Assembly (NCBI GenBank): GCA_030681895.1 | Contig: JAUXRI010000083.1 | Span: 1 to 33,125 of the forward strand | From: Myxococcales bacterium | GTDB lineage: Bacteria; Myxococcota; Myxococcia; Myxococcales; Myxococcaceae | Length of the DNA: 33,125 bases | Reading direction: 5' to 3' | Part shown: in pieces, positions 1-6,725 of the stretch | How the letters are laid out: each line of letters opens with the position of its first letter | How positions within the stretch are numbered: the first letter of the stretch is position 1 | Notes under the pieces: generated by a model | What the model was told of the DNA's origin: nothing | The model's database searches: none | The model's input: the letters and a program-made list of their open reading frames with translations, nothing else | Translations under genes and position numbers: made by a program

Positions 1-326
1 GCGCGACCGCCGAGATCGAGGCCATGGGCCGGCTCGAGGTCGCCCAGCTCGAAGCCGACACCACGCGAGAGGTCGCGACGCTGGTGGCGCAGGCGCGCTC
101 GCAGTACCCGCTCTCCATCGGTGCTGCGCTCGAGGAGCTCAAGGCCCAGCCCGTCGTGCTCGAGGCCTACCTGGAGCTCTATGAGCTCTCGCAGCTGAGG
201 CCGGGGCGCACGATTGCCTTCCGTGGCTTCGAGGGTGGGCAGGCGATGCGGTCGGTCGAGGCGGCGATGCTCCAGGCGATGCCGAACGAGCAGGCCGACG
301 CGGCGCCGATCATCCCGCATCGCTGA
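1..326 (+). CDS. SPFH/flotillin-like protein, C-terminal part (5' end outside window)
   Basis: The reading frame is open from the window edge to a TGA at 324-326, so only about the last 108 residues are present. The piece starts with an Ala/Glu-rich, coiled-coil-like stretch (AEIEAMGRLEVAQLEAD). A helical segment with LEAYLELYELSQLRPG follows, and then a short tail. The same order, a heptad-like Glu/Ala helix followed by a compact end, is seen in the C-terminal regions of flotillin/SPFH (band 7) membrane-scaffold proteins. The SPFH domain itself would lie upstream, so the family call rests on the tail only and is tentative. It converges with the phytochelatin synthase-like gene. Confidence 0.5.
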   Translation, partial: ATAEIEAMGRLEVAQLEADTTREVATLVAQARSQYPLSIGAALEELKAQPVVLEAYLELYELSQLRPGRTIAFRGFEGGQAMRSVEAAMLQAMPNEQADAAPIIPHR

Positions 327-374
327 AGCGCGCACCGACGCGTCACTGCGGGAAGACGGTGGACTCGAAGTTGA

Positions 375-401
375 AACCGCGGTGCAAGTTCGAGCGCGGT
401 T
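375..401. terminator. Small hairpin between convergent genes
   Basis: AACCGCG at 375-381 pairs with CGCGGTT at 395-401 around a 13-nt loop. It lies in the 76-bp gap between two convergent genes, directly beside the stop codon of the minus-strand gene, so it could end transcripts from both sides. No T-run follows. The stem is only 7 bp, so this is a weak call. Confidence 0.3.
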
Positions 402-402
402 C

Positions 403-1074
403 TCAGTGCGCGCCCGGCTCGATGCGCAGCAGCCCGCGCTGGAGACCGGTCGCCGAGTCCACGGTGGTCATCGCTTCCAGCAGGCGCTCGGGGCTGACCA
501 GCCATGGCTGATACGACGCGTTCACGTCGAGCACGAAGACCAGGTCTTCCTCCGGCAGGTAGCCCGCGATGGGCGAGTGATGCCCGCCGCCTCGGCCGAA
601 GAGCGGGCCGCGATGAAAGTTCGCGATGAAGCGCACCGCAGGGTCGTTCGCCTTCGCCAACTCGGTGCGAAGCGTCGGCAGGTCGAGCTCCCGGAGGATG
701 GTGACGTTCCTGCCGGTGCGGTGGCGCGTCACCGTGGCCAACTCATCCAGCGTGAGGCCGGGGACGAAGCCGAAGACGCTCGAGACGCCGGTACCTTCGA
801 GGACGACCGCTTGATCGCTCCGCGCGCCCAGCGAGCGCTGCACGTTCACCACGCTCGCCGGGCCGCAGAAGCTCGCGTTGCGTTGCACGTCGTAGCCAGC
901 GCGGTACGTCGCCGCGACCGGCAGGGCCCACGCCTTCTCGAGGAGCGCTTGAGCTTGATAGCTCGGTGAGCGCTCAATCGACGTGACGGTCGAAGGTGCC
1001 TCTCGCTGGGAGAGGAAGAACGCGAACGCCGCGCCCGCGACGACGACCGCAGCGCCACCGAGCGCGCGACGCAT
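403..1074 (-). CDS. Phytochelatin synthase-family protein, exported or membrane-anchored
   Basis: The papain-like phytochelatin synthase fold is recognisable. The nucleophile motif NASFCGPAS has Cys70 (numbered from the ATG at 1074), GGHHSPIAGY supplies His165, and VFVLDVNASYQPW supplies Asp183, which completes the Cys-His-Asp triad. The protein is about 223 residues, the size of the short bacterial form that has only the catalytic domain. Family members remove glycine from glutathione, and some transfer gamma-Glu-Cys to make phytochelatins. Short bacterial forms are mainly glutathione hydrolases. Residues 1-25 form a hydrophobic N-terminal segment after MRR, so the enzyme is probably outside the cytoplasm. 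A start at 1098 is possible but would overlap the upstream gene by 17 bp; the start at 1074 lies 8 bp behind that gene's stop. It is probably co-transcribed with the TPR-glutaredoxin gene. Confidence 0.85.
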   Translation of the reverse strand: MRRALGGAAVVVAGAAFAFFLSQREAPSTVTSIERSPSYQAQALLEKAWALPVAATYRAGYDVQRNASFCGPASVVNVQRSLGARSDQAVVLEGTGVSSVFGFVPGLTLDELATVTRHRTGRNVTILRELDLPTLRTELAKANDPAVRFIANFHRGPLFGRGGGHHSPIAGYLPEEDLVFVLDVNASYQPWLVSPERLLEAMTTVDSATGLQRGLLRIEPGAH

Positions 1075-1081
1075 CAGGACT

Positions 1082-1930
1082 TCACTGCAGCGCCCCATCG
1101 AGCGCGTTCTGATCGAACCCCAGCACCAGCTTCCCGCGCACGTCGATGACGGGAACGCCCTGCGGCTTCACGCCGGCCCGGGCCGCCTTCTGCGCGAGCT
1201 CCTTCGAGGCCTCGGGGTCCTTCTCGATGTCCTTCTCGGTGAAGAAGACCTTTCGCGCGGTGAGGAACGCCCGTGCCTTGCGGCAGTACCCGCACCACGT
1301 CGTCATGTAGAGGATGACGTCGTTGCTGCTCGGCTCGGCGACACGGGTGAACGACGAGGGCTCCTTCTCGCGGGCCTTGCTCGCCTCGGCGATCTGCTTC
1401 TCGAGGGCCGCGATGGCGCTCTGGCTGCTCTTCTTGTCCGAGAGCTCTCGGGTGGCCTTCGTCTTGATGAGCTGGGCCTTCTTCGCGTCGGCGCCAGTGA
1501 GCTTCGCCGCGGCGAGCTGGTCGAGCGCGACCTGCCAGTCCGCGTTGTCGACGGCGAGCTGGGCGCGGAGCAGCCGGGCCTGAGCGTTCGTGCCGTCCAC
1601 CTCGATCCACGTGTCGCAGTACCGCTCCGCGGCCTCGAACTGCTGCTGCGACTGAGAGGTGCGCGCTGCCGCCTCGAGCGCGGCGGGTTGTTTCGGATCG
1701 AGCTTGAGCGCCATCTGGGCGAACTGGAGCGCGAGCAGCTCGTCTTTCTTCGCCACGGCAGCCTTCGCTGCGTCGCCCAACAGGCTGGCCGCCTTCGCCT
1801 TGTCGTCACCCGTGAACGTCTGGCCATCGAGCGCGAACAGGACGTCGTCGAGCTTGCCGGCCTTGAGGTGGCCCTGGGCCGTCTCGAGCGGCGTGGCGGA
1901 AAGGGCGAGCAGGAGCAGGAGAGCGCGCAT
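1082..1930 (-). CDS. Exported TPR-glutaredoxin fusion protein
   Basis: The protein has about 282 residues from the ATG at 1930. A hydrophobic signal sequence (MRALLLLLALSATP) is followed by helical TPR-like repeats (about residues 20-150), a charged linker, and a glutaredoxin/thioredoxin-fold domain (about 203-282). That domain has the redox motif WCGYC (Cys213 and Cys216) and the cis-Pro loop GVPVIDV. A disulfide- or glutathione-linked reductase role in the periplasm is inferred. An ATG 30 bp further upstream (1960) would place extra residues before the signal peptide and is less likely. There is no Shine-Dalgarno sequence, but TACCCT lies 8 nt before the ATG. The next gene in the same direction is a glutathione-acting phytochelatin synthase homologue, so the pair may share thiol chemistry. 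Confidence 0.8.
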   Translation of the reverse strand: MRALLLLLALSATPLETAQGHLKAGKLDDVLFALDGQTFTGDDKAKAASLLGDAAKAAVAKKDELLALQFAQMALKLDPKQPAALEAAARTSQSQQQFEAAERYCDTWIEVDGTNAQARLLRAQLAVDNADWQVALDQLAAAKLTGADAKKAQLIKTKATRELSDKKSSQSAIAALEKQIAEASKAREKEPSSFTRVAEPSSNDVILYMTTWCGYCRKARAFLTARKVFFTEKDIEKDPEASKELAQKAARAGVKPQGVPVIDVRGKLVLGFDQNALDGALQ

Positions 1931-1938
1931 GGTGGGCG

Positions 1939-1944
1939 AGGGTA
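1939..1944 (-). promoter_or_regulatory. Candidate -10 box of the TPR-glutaredoxin/phytochelatin synthase unit
   Basis: TACCCT on the minus strand ends 8 nt before the ATG at 1930. A good -35 box is not evident. With this spacing the transcript would start at or next to the ATG. The region 1931-2054 between this gene and divergent rtcB must hold promoters for both. Confidence 0.3.
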
Positions 1945-2042
1945 CTCCGGGCCGGGTCATGTCGTCTGTGGCGTCGTGGCGAGCGCGCGCGTGGCAGGCT
2001 CTGGGCCGTCAGTCGGTGGCGTCACGCTCGTCCACCTGCGCG

Positions 2043-2047
2043 GGAGG
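2043..2047 (+). promoter_or_regulatory. Ribosome binding site of rtcB
   Basis: GGAGG lies 7 nt before the ATG at 2055. It is a strong Shine-Dalgarno match and decides this start against the open frame that extends upstream to 1659 through the divergent gene. Confidence 0.75.
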
Positions 2048-2054
2048 CAACACC

Positions 2055-3389
2055 ATGTCCTGGAAGTCCACGCTCGTGCAGTCCGGCCCCGGCCACTGGG
2101 TGCTGCCGAAGAACAAGCAGATGCGCTGCGACGCGCACCTCTTCCTGTCCGACGAGCTGCTGCACGGCGACGAGGGCGTCGAAGAGAACGTGTTCGATCA
2201 GGTGGTGAACGCCTGCTCGTTCCCGGGCGCGACGCGCGTCGTGCTGACCCCCGACTGTCACGTCGGCTACGGCGTCCCCATCGGCACCGCCATCGAGACC
2301 GAAGGCACGCTGCTCCCAACGGCGGCCGGCTACGACATCGGCTGCGGCATGGTGCAGCTGTCGACCTCTCTCACGTGGGACGACGTCGCCGACAAGGACA
2401 AGCGCCGCCAGTGGATCGACGAGGTGACCCGTCGCATCGGCATCGGGGTCGGCCAGTCGAGCGGCCGCAAACTCGCCAGCAAGCTGCTCCCCGAGGTGCT
2501 GCGTCACGGCGCGAAGGCGCTGGGCCACTCGCACGACGTCGCGGAGCGCGCCTCGATTCCCGTCGAAGACGATCGCGTCGACGTGCCCGACCGCGCCTGG
2601 GACAAGCGCAACCAGCTCGGCAGCCTCGGCGGCGGCAACCACTTCTGCGAGATGCAGCTCGACGAGGAGCAGCGCGTCTGGGTGATGCTCCACACGGGCA
2701 GCCGCGGCTTCGGCTGGAACATCGCCAAGCAGTTCTTCGTCGCTGGCGCCGAGGCGTTGGGGCTCGTCGGTGGTCGTCACGAAGATCACGTCTGGTTCGA
2801 CGCCGACTCGACGATGGGCAAGGCGTACTGGAACCTGCACAACATGGCGGCGAACTTCGCCATCGCCAACCGCATCATCATCGGTGAGGCCGTGTGCGAG
2901 GCGCTCGAGGCCGTCTTCGGCGGCGAGGCGAACGTCTATTACGAGATCTCGCACAACCTGATTCAGAAGGAGGGCGGCCGCTTCATCGCGCGCAAGGGAG
3001 CGACCCGTGCGTTCCCGGCGAAGCACCCGGCGCTGAAGGGCTCGGCGTGGGAAGCCAGTGGTCACCCCATCCTGATCCCCGGCTCGATGGAGACGGGCTC
3101 GGCAATCTTGTTCGCCGAGGCTGGCGCGTCGGAATCGCTGTACTCCGTCAACCACGGCGCGGGCCGCCGGCTGTCTCGCAACGAGGCGAAGCGCTCGCTC
3201 TCGCAGAAGGACACCGACCTGCGCATGGCGCGCCTCGGTGTGCTGCTCAACACGCGCAACACGCCGCTCGACGAGTCGGGCCCTTGTTACAAGGACCTGG
3301 AGCAGGTGCTGGGCGCGGTGGAGCTCGCGGGGCTCGCGAAGGTGAACCGTCGTCTTCGCCCGATCGCCTGCATCAAGGGCAACGACTGA
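2055..3389 (+). CDS. rtcB: RtcB-family RNA-splicing/repair ligase
   Basis: The protein has 444 residues. RtcB enzymes join RNA ends carrying 2',3'-cyclic phosphate or 3'-phosphate to 5'-OH ends, using GTP and Mn2+. Family motifs run in order: PDCHVGYGVPIGTA, AGYDIGCGM (metal-binding Asp and Cys), GSLGGGNHFCE, HTGSRGFG, ISHNLIQKEGG, RKGATRAFP, IPGSMETGSA, the guanylylation motif NHGAGRRLSR with His367, and the C-terminal RLRPIACIKG. All expected catalytic and metal-binding positions look present. Length and motif spacing are those of a complete enzyme. It stands alone: divergent from the glutaredoxin gene and separated from the downstream sigma factor by a strong hairpin. No RtcA or archease gene is adjacent in this window. 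Confidence 0.95.
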   Translation: MSWKSTLVQSGPGHWVLPKNKQMRCDAHLFLSDELLHGDEGVEENVFDQVVNACSFPGATRVVLTPDCHVGYGVPIGTAIETEGTLLPTAAGYDIGCGMVQLSTSLTWDDVADKDKRRQWIDEVTRRIGIGVGQSSGRKLASKLLPEVLRHGAKALGHSHDVAERASIPVEDDRVDVPDRAWDKRNQLGSLGGGNHFCEMQLDEEQRVWVMLHTGSRGFGWNIAKQFFVAGAEALGLVGGRHEDHVWFDADSTMGKAYWNLHNMAANFAIANRIIIGEAVCEALEAVFGGEANVYYEISHNLIQKEGGRFIARKGATRAFPAKHPALKGSAWEASGHPILIPGSMETGSAILFAEAGASESLYSVNHGAGRRLSRNEAKRSLSQKDTDLRMARLGVLLNTRNTPLDESGPCYKDLEQVLGAVELAGLAKVNRRLRPIACIKGND

Positions 3390-3397
3390 ACGTCACA

Positions 3398-3433
3398 CTG
3401 CCGCCATCCCAATCAGATGAGGGGTGGCGGCAG
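3398..3433 (+). terminator. Strong hairpin downstream of rtcB
   Basis: A 13-bp stem with one G-T wobble (CTGCCGCCATCCC at 3398-3410 against GGGGTGGCGGCAG at 3421-3433) closes a 10-nt loop, starting 8 nt after the rtcB stop codon. No T-run follows, which is common in high-GC genomes. The right arm covers the GTG at 3424, one of two possible starts of the following sigma factor, and argues for the later ATG at 3460. Confidence 0.6.
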
Positions 3434-3459
3434 AGCCCGACTCCGTCGACAATGCCGGC

Positions 3460-3978
3460 ATGGGTGGGTTTCCGGCGTCGATTCAGGCCGCCTACGAGCA
3501 GCATCGCAGCGCCGTCTTCCGGCGGTGTCAGACGCTGCTCAAGGACGCCGCGCTCGCCGAAGACGCCACGCAAGACGTCTTCATGAAGCTCGCCGCGAAC
3601 GAGCATCGCATCGAGAACCCGAAGGCGCAGCTGGGCTGGTTGCTCCAGACGGCGACCAACCACTGTCTGACGATGATGCGCACGCGCGGCCGCTCCGACT
3701 CGCTCGAGGCGCGCGCCGAAGGTGATGGCGAGGGTGGCGGAGATCAGGGCCCCTCGGAGCGCCTCACCGGGCAATACGAGGCCCGCGATTTTTCCCGCAA
3801 GCTGCTCGAAGAGCTCGGCACGGTGTCGCGAGACATCGCGTTGTCGGTGCTGGCCGGTGACGAGGAGCGGCAAGACGTCGCCAGCAAACTCAACGTCTCG
3901 CGCAAGACGGTCACCCGCAAACTGCAGTCCATCACCGAGCGCGCGAAACAACTGCTGACGCGAAAGCGCGATGACTGA
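3460..3978 (+). CDS. RNA polymerase sigma factor, ECF/sigma-70 family
   Basis: The protein has 172 residues from the ATG at 3460. The N-terminal half matches sigma region 2: AYEQHRSAVFRRCQTLLKD, then AEDATQDVFMKL, and a region 2.4-like PKAQLGWLLQTATNHCL. An acidic Gly-rich linker leads to a region 4-type helix-turn-helix (QDVASKLNVSRKTVTRKLQ). It would direct RNA polymerase to a specific promoter set. The last 8 bp overlap the start of a Ser/Thr kinase gene, so the two are translationally coupled. Regulation by phosphorylation instead of an anti-sigma factor is a reasonable inference. An alternative GTG at 3424 adds 12 residues but lies inside the arm of the preceding hairpin. Confidence 0.85.
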   Translation: MGGFPASIQAAYEQHRSAVFRRCQTLLKDAALAEDATQDVFMKLAANEHRIENPKAQLGWLLQTATNHCLTMMRTRGRSDSLEARAEGDGEGGGDQGPSERLTGQYEARDFSRKLLEELGTVSRDIALSVLAGDEERQDVASKLNVSRKTVTRKLQSITERAKQLLTRKRDD

Positions 3979-5317
3979 GCAGCGCGGTCCCGTGCCCGTA
4001 CCGCCCGGCATGTGCCCGGTGTGTCGGCAACAGTTCCCCATCACCGCGGGCCTGTGCCCGCGCCACCACGTGCGCCTGACGGCCGTCGAGCGCGCGACCG
4101 ACCCGGCGAACCACGCGGTGCGCACCCTCATCGAGTCGGGCCTCTCCATTGACGACCCGAGTGACCACGTCACCGATCTCGAACGTCGGGGGCTGACGCC
4201 GAAAGCCAGCTCGGCGACCGGCCGCGGCGGCGAGTCCACGGTGCTCGAGCCCGCGTATCAGCCGAAGGGCGAGCCAGCCGTGCGGGTGCGCGAGGCGGCC
4301 ACCGTGCCGGAGGGCGTTCGCCCCGTCGAGGTGAGCCTCTCGAAGGGCTCCACCACCAGCGTCGTCGGGCAGGTGTTCGACGGCTACATCACCACGAGCG
4401 TCCTCGCCGAAGGCGGCATGGGCATCGTCTACGAAGCGCAGCACCCGCTCCTCGGCACGCAGGCCGTGGTGAAGGTGCTCAAGAAGCTGCTCAAAGGCGA
4501 CCCGGTGTCGCGGCGTCGCATGGTGACGGAGGGGCAGACGCTCTCGGCGCTCGTGCACCGCAACGTGGTGCGCGTGTTCGGCTTCGGCCACCTGTCCGAC
4601 GGGCGCCCGTGGCTGCTGATGGAGCGCCTGGTCGGTGAGAGCCTGTACTCGATGCTCAAGGGGAACGGAGCGCTCGGCATCGACGAGGCGTTGCCGCTGA
4701 TGAACCAGATGGCGGCGGGCCTCGAGGCCACGCACTCGCTCGGGGTGGTGCACCGCGATCTCAAGCCCGACAACATCTACGTGACGGTCGAGTCCGACGG
4801 AGAGCGGCAGGTGAAGCTCATCGACTTCGGCATCGCGCGCCCCGACGTCGCGTCGACGGCCGAGCAGCCCGGTCAGGACCACCGCACCATGGCCGGGCAC
4901 TTCGTGGGCACCATCATGTACGGCGCGCCGGAGCTGTTCCTCGGCGCGAGCTGCTCGAAGGCCAGCGACGTCTACGCGCTGGGCGCGGTGTTCTTCGAGA
5001 TGCTCGCGGGCCGACGGGTGTTCGCGCCGCCCGCGCCACAGGACGTGGTGAAGATGCACCTCGACGACGAGCCGCCGCGCGTGCGCGACTTCGTGACGTC
5101 GGTGCCACAGGCCGTCGACGACCTGGTGTCCTCGATGTTGGCCAAGCAGCCCGAGGCGCGGCCGTCGATTGAAGACGTTCGTGCGGTGCTCAAGCCCGAG
5201 CGCCTCTCGGTCGTCGCGCTGGCGCCGGTGCGCTCCACGCCGCCGTGGGTCTGGGTGATGCTGACCGCCCTGGTCGGGGTCTCGGCCGCGTTCGCCTGGA
5301 AGCTCCTGCGAGGGTAA
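3971..5317 (+). CDS. Hanks-type Ser/Thr protein kinase with N-terminal zinc ribbon and C-terminal membrane helix
   Basis: The protein has 448 residues. A short zinc-ribbon-like motif sits at the N-terminus (CPVC at about 15-18, CPRHH at about 30-34, so the fourth ligand would be His). An unstructured linker of about 90 residues follows. The kinase domain spans about 138-395: Gly loop LAEGGMGIVYEA, ATP-binding Lys168, HRDLKPDN with catalytic Asp263, DFG with Asp285, and GAPELFLG. All catalytic residues are intact. One membrane helix lies near the end (WVWVMLTALVGVSAAFAWKL, about 424-443) and only a few residues follow it, so the kinase is cytoplasmic and tail-anchored with no periplasmic sensor domain. 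It overlaps the upstream sigma factor gene by 8 bp, which makes that sigma factor its most likely substrate. Confidence 0.92.
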   Translation: MTEQRGPVPVPPGMCPVCRQQFPITAGLCPRHHVRLTAVERATDPANHAVRTLIESGLSIDDPSDHVTDLERRGLTPKASSATGRGGESTVLEPAYQPKGEPAVRVREAATVPEGVRPVEVSLSKGSTTSVVGQVFDGYITTSVLAEGGMGIVYEAQHPLLGTQAVVKVLKKLLKGDPVSRRRMVTEGQTLSALVHRNVVRVFGFGHLSDGRPWLLMERLVGESLYSMLKGNGALGIDEALPLMNQMAAGLEATHSLGVVHRDLKPDNIYVTVESDGERQVKLIDFGIARPDVASTAEQPGQDHRTMAGHFVGTIMYGAPELFLGASCSKASDVYALGAVFFEMLAGRRVFAPPAPQDVVKMHLDDEPPRVRDFVTSVPQAVDDLVSSMLAKQPEARPSIEDVRAVLKPERLSVVALAPVRSTPPWVWVMLTALVGVSAAFAWKLLRG

Positions 5318-5355
5318 GCGACTCAGGTTTCACGCCCTCGCGACCCAGGTTGCAC
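5318..5355. repeat. Two imperfect 16-bp direct repeats, 22-bp period
   Basis: GCGACTCAGGTTTCAC (5318-5333) and GCGACCCAGGTTGCAC (5340-5355) differ at 2 of 16 positions and repeat every 22 bp, about two helical turns. They begin right after the kinase stop codon and lie about 80 bp upstream of the next gene. This spacing fits a pair of sites for a DNA-binding protein on one face of the helix, or a promoter element for the adjacent sigma factor. Neither role is proven. Confidence 0.4.
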
Positions 5356-5435
5356 TCGAGCGTCCGTGGAGCCGGCCAAGTCAGCGAGACGTCACGAAGC
5401 GGCGCGTGGCCTCGCGTTTGCGATGGCTTCGCCGC

Positions 5436-6176
5436 ATGACCTCACACACTCGCTCGAAGCTGATGTTGTTGGTGGTGCTCCTCTCGATGCCGCTGCTGGC
5501 TGGCGCGTCGAGCCGTGGTTGTGGAGGCGAGGACTCGTCGGTCGTCAGGCAGGACCGGGTCTTCACGCAGTACTGGTTGTTCTACGACGCCAACGCCGAC
5601 GTGACGTACGCGCGGGCGACCTTCCGGCTGGGCCACGGACTGGGCACGGTGCTCGAGCTGACCGACCCCGCGAAGGTGACGTTCAACGAGAAGGCGCTGT
5701 CGTTCCAGGAGGTGCCGGGCTGGCACGAGCTGCAGCTCCCCGGCCGCGTGACGGGCACCTTCCGCTACACGAACGTCGAGGGTCAGCGTTTCCAGGTCGA
5801 GGTCAGCGCCCTGCCCGAGACGTCGCTGCCGATGGCGATGAGCCTTCCCGCCGGCCAGCCGTACACGTTCATCTGGACTGGCGCGCCGATCGCTCGGGAC
5901 GAGCGCCTCGAGGTCATCGTCACCGGCGAGAACAAGCTCGACTTCTCGATCATCGAGCAGCGTGGCATCGGCGCCGTCGACGTGGTGCTGCCGGCCGACA
6001 AGACGCGCCGCTTCAACGCGCAGGGGTGGCTGGGCCTTCGTCGCACGCTCGAGTCGGTGCCGAAGGAGTCACCCGACGCTGGGGGCATGGTGTGGGCGAC
6101 GAGTCAGCCGAAAGACGCGCGCGTGACGTGGGGCGCGATGGCGGCTGCAGACGCCGGGAGCGACGGCGGACGGTGA
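5436..6176 (+). CDS. Secreted protein of unknown function
   Basis: The protein has about 246 residues from the ATG at 5436; a GTG at 5406 would add ten. The N-terminus is a signal sequence (KLMLLVVLLSMPLLAGAS). A Cys follows in SRGCGG, but without a proper lipobox, so signal peptidase I cleavage is more likely than lipidation. The rest looks beta-rich and soluble (YWLFYDANADVTYARATF; GTFRYTNVEGQRFQVEV), with DAG-type sequence near the end. I do not recognise a family. It lies behind the sigma factor/kinase pair and the 22-bp direct repeats, so it could be a target or an output of that pair, but this is inference from position only. Its stop is 1 bp from the stop of the convergent gene. Confidence 0.65.
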   Translation: MTSHTRSKLMLLVVLLSMPLLAGASSRGCGGEDSSVVRQDRVFTQYWLFYDANADVTYARATFRLGHGLGTVLELTDPAKVTFNEKALSFQEVPGWHELQLPGRVTGTFRYTNVEGQRFQVEVSALPETSLPMAMSLPAGQPYTFIWTGAPIARDERLEVIVTGENKLDFSIIEQRGIGAVDVVLPADKTRRFNAQGWLGLRRTLESVPKESPDAGGMVWATSQPKDARVTWGAMAAADAGSDGGR

Positions 6177-6177
6177 T

Positions 6178-6645
6178 TCAGCGCGGGCCGAACGACGAGA
6201 GCGCGAAGAACGCCCGGATCTTGTCGTTGGTTTCACGCAGCCGCGACGACAACGTCCTCACGAAGGTCCACAGCAAGATGCTCGCGAGCTCTTTGTCGGT
6301 GAACATCACCTGCTCGAGCTTGTCGCGCGAGAGCTCGTAGAGCTGGCAGGTCGTGTGGGCGATGGCGTCGGCGCTGCGGGGCCCGTCCTCGATGAGCGAC
6401 ATCTCTCCGAAGTACTGGCCCTTCTCGAGAATCGCGAGCGCCTCTTCCCCGATGCCCGGCACCATCTTCGAGATGCGCACCTTGCCGTCGGTGATCAGGA
6501 ACATCGAGGTGCCTGCGTCGCCCTCGCGGAAGATGTGCGTCGAGCCGGGGAAATCGACCCGCTTGAGCGCCGCGAGGAGCTTGCGCAGCTGGGCCGAGGT
6601 CAGCCCTTCGAACAGCGGCACTTTCCGGAGGAATTCGACGTCCAT
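6178..6645 (-). CDS. Cyclic nucleotide-binding domain protein (Crp-like sensor without HTH)
   Basis: The protein has 155 residues from the ATG at 6645. A cNMP-binding beta-barrel covers most of it: LRKVPLFEGLTSAQLRKL at the start, then FREGDAGTSMFLITDGKVRI, and the phosphate-binding cassette FGEMSLIEDGPRSADAIA with the Glu and Arg expected for cyclic nucleotide contact. A C-helix and a short tail follow, with no helix-turn-helix. It is therefore a stand-alone sensor or adaptor and not a transcription factor. An upstream ATG at 6708 would add 21 residues but lies inside the inverted repeat before trxB. It is divergent from trxB; a shared control region is possible. Confidence 0.8.
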   Translation of the reverse strand: MDVEFLRKVPLFEGLTSAQLRKLLAALKRVDFPGSTHIFREGDAGTSMFLITDGKVRISKMVPGIGEEALAILEKGQYFGEMSLIEDGPRSADAIAHTTCQLYELSRDKLEQVMFTDKELASILLWTFVRTLSSRLRETNDKIRAFFALSSFGPR

Positions 6646-6672
6646 CAGCCACGGTTCGTAGCAGACTTGAAA

Positions 6673-6711
6673 CCGTTGTCCGCATTTGCGCATCTCATGC
6701 GGCGACAACGG
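6673..6711. promoter_or_regulatory. Interrupted inverted repeat in the divergent trxB control region
   Basis: CCGTTGTC (6673-6680) is the exact reverse complement of GACAACGG (6704-6711). Inside it, CGCAT (6681-6685) pairs with ATGCG (6697-6701), leaving a 2-nt bulge and an 11-nt loop. The structure ends 3 nt before the trxB Shine-Dalgarno sequence. Because the flanking genes diverge, it is not a terminator for either. It could be an operator or an mRNA hairpin that affects trxB translation. Confidence 0.45.
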
Positions 6712-6714
6712 ACC

Positions 6715-6719
6715 AGGAG
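6715..6719 (+). promoter_or_regulatory. Ribosome binding site of trxB
   Basis: AGGAG lies 6 nt before the GTG at 6726 and supports this non-ATG start. Confidence 0.65.
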
Positions 6720-6725
6720 CGACAC

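Noticed and set aside
1659..2054. N-terminal extension of rtcB
   Set aside because: The frame is open upstream, but it overlaps the divergent glutaredoxin gene, and a GGAGG sequence places the start at 2055, where the RtcB family begins.
983..2887. 634-codon plus-strand frame
   Set aside because: It runs antisense to the phytochelatin synthase and glutaredoxin genes and in a wrong frame through rtcB. Its Arg/Leu/Gly-heavy product has no recognisable motif; such frames are common in GC-rich DNA.
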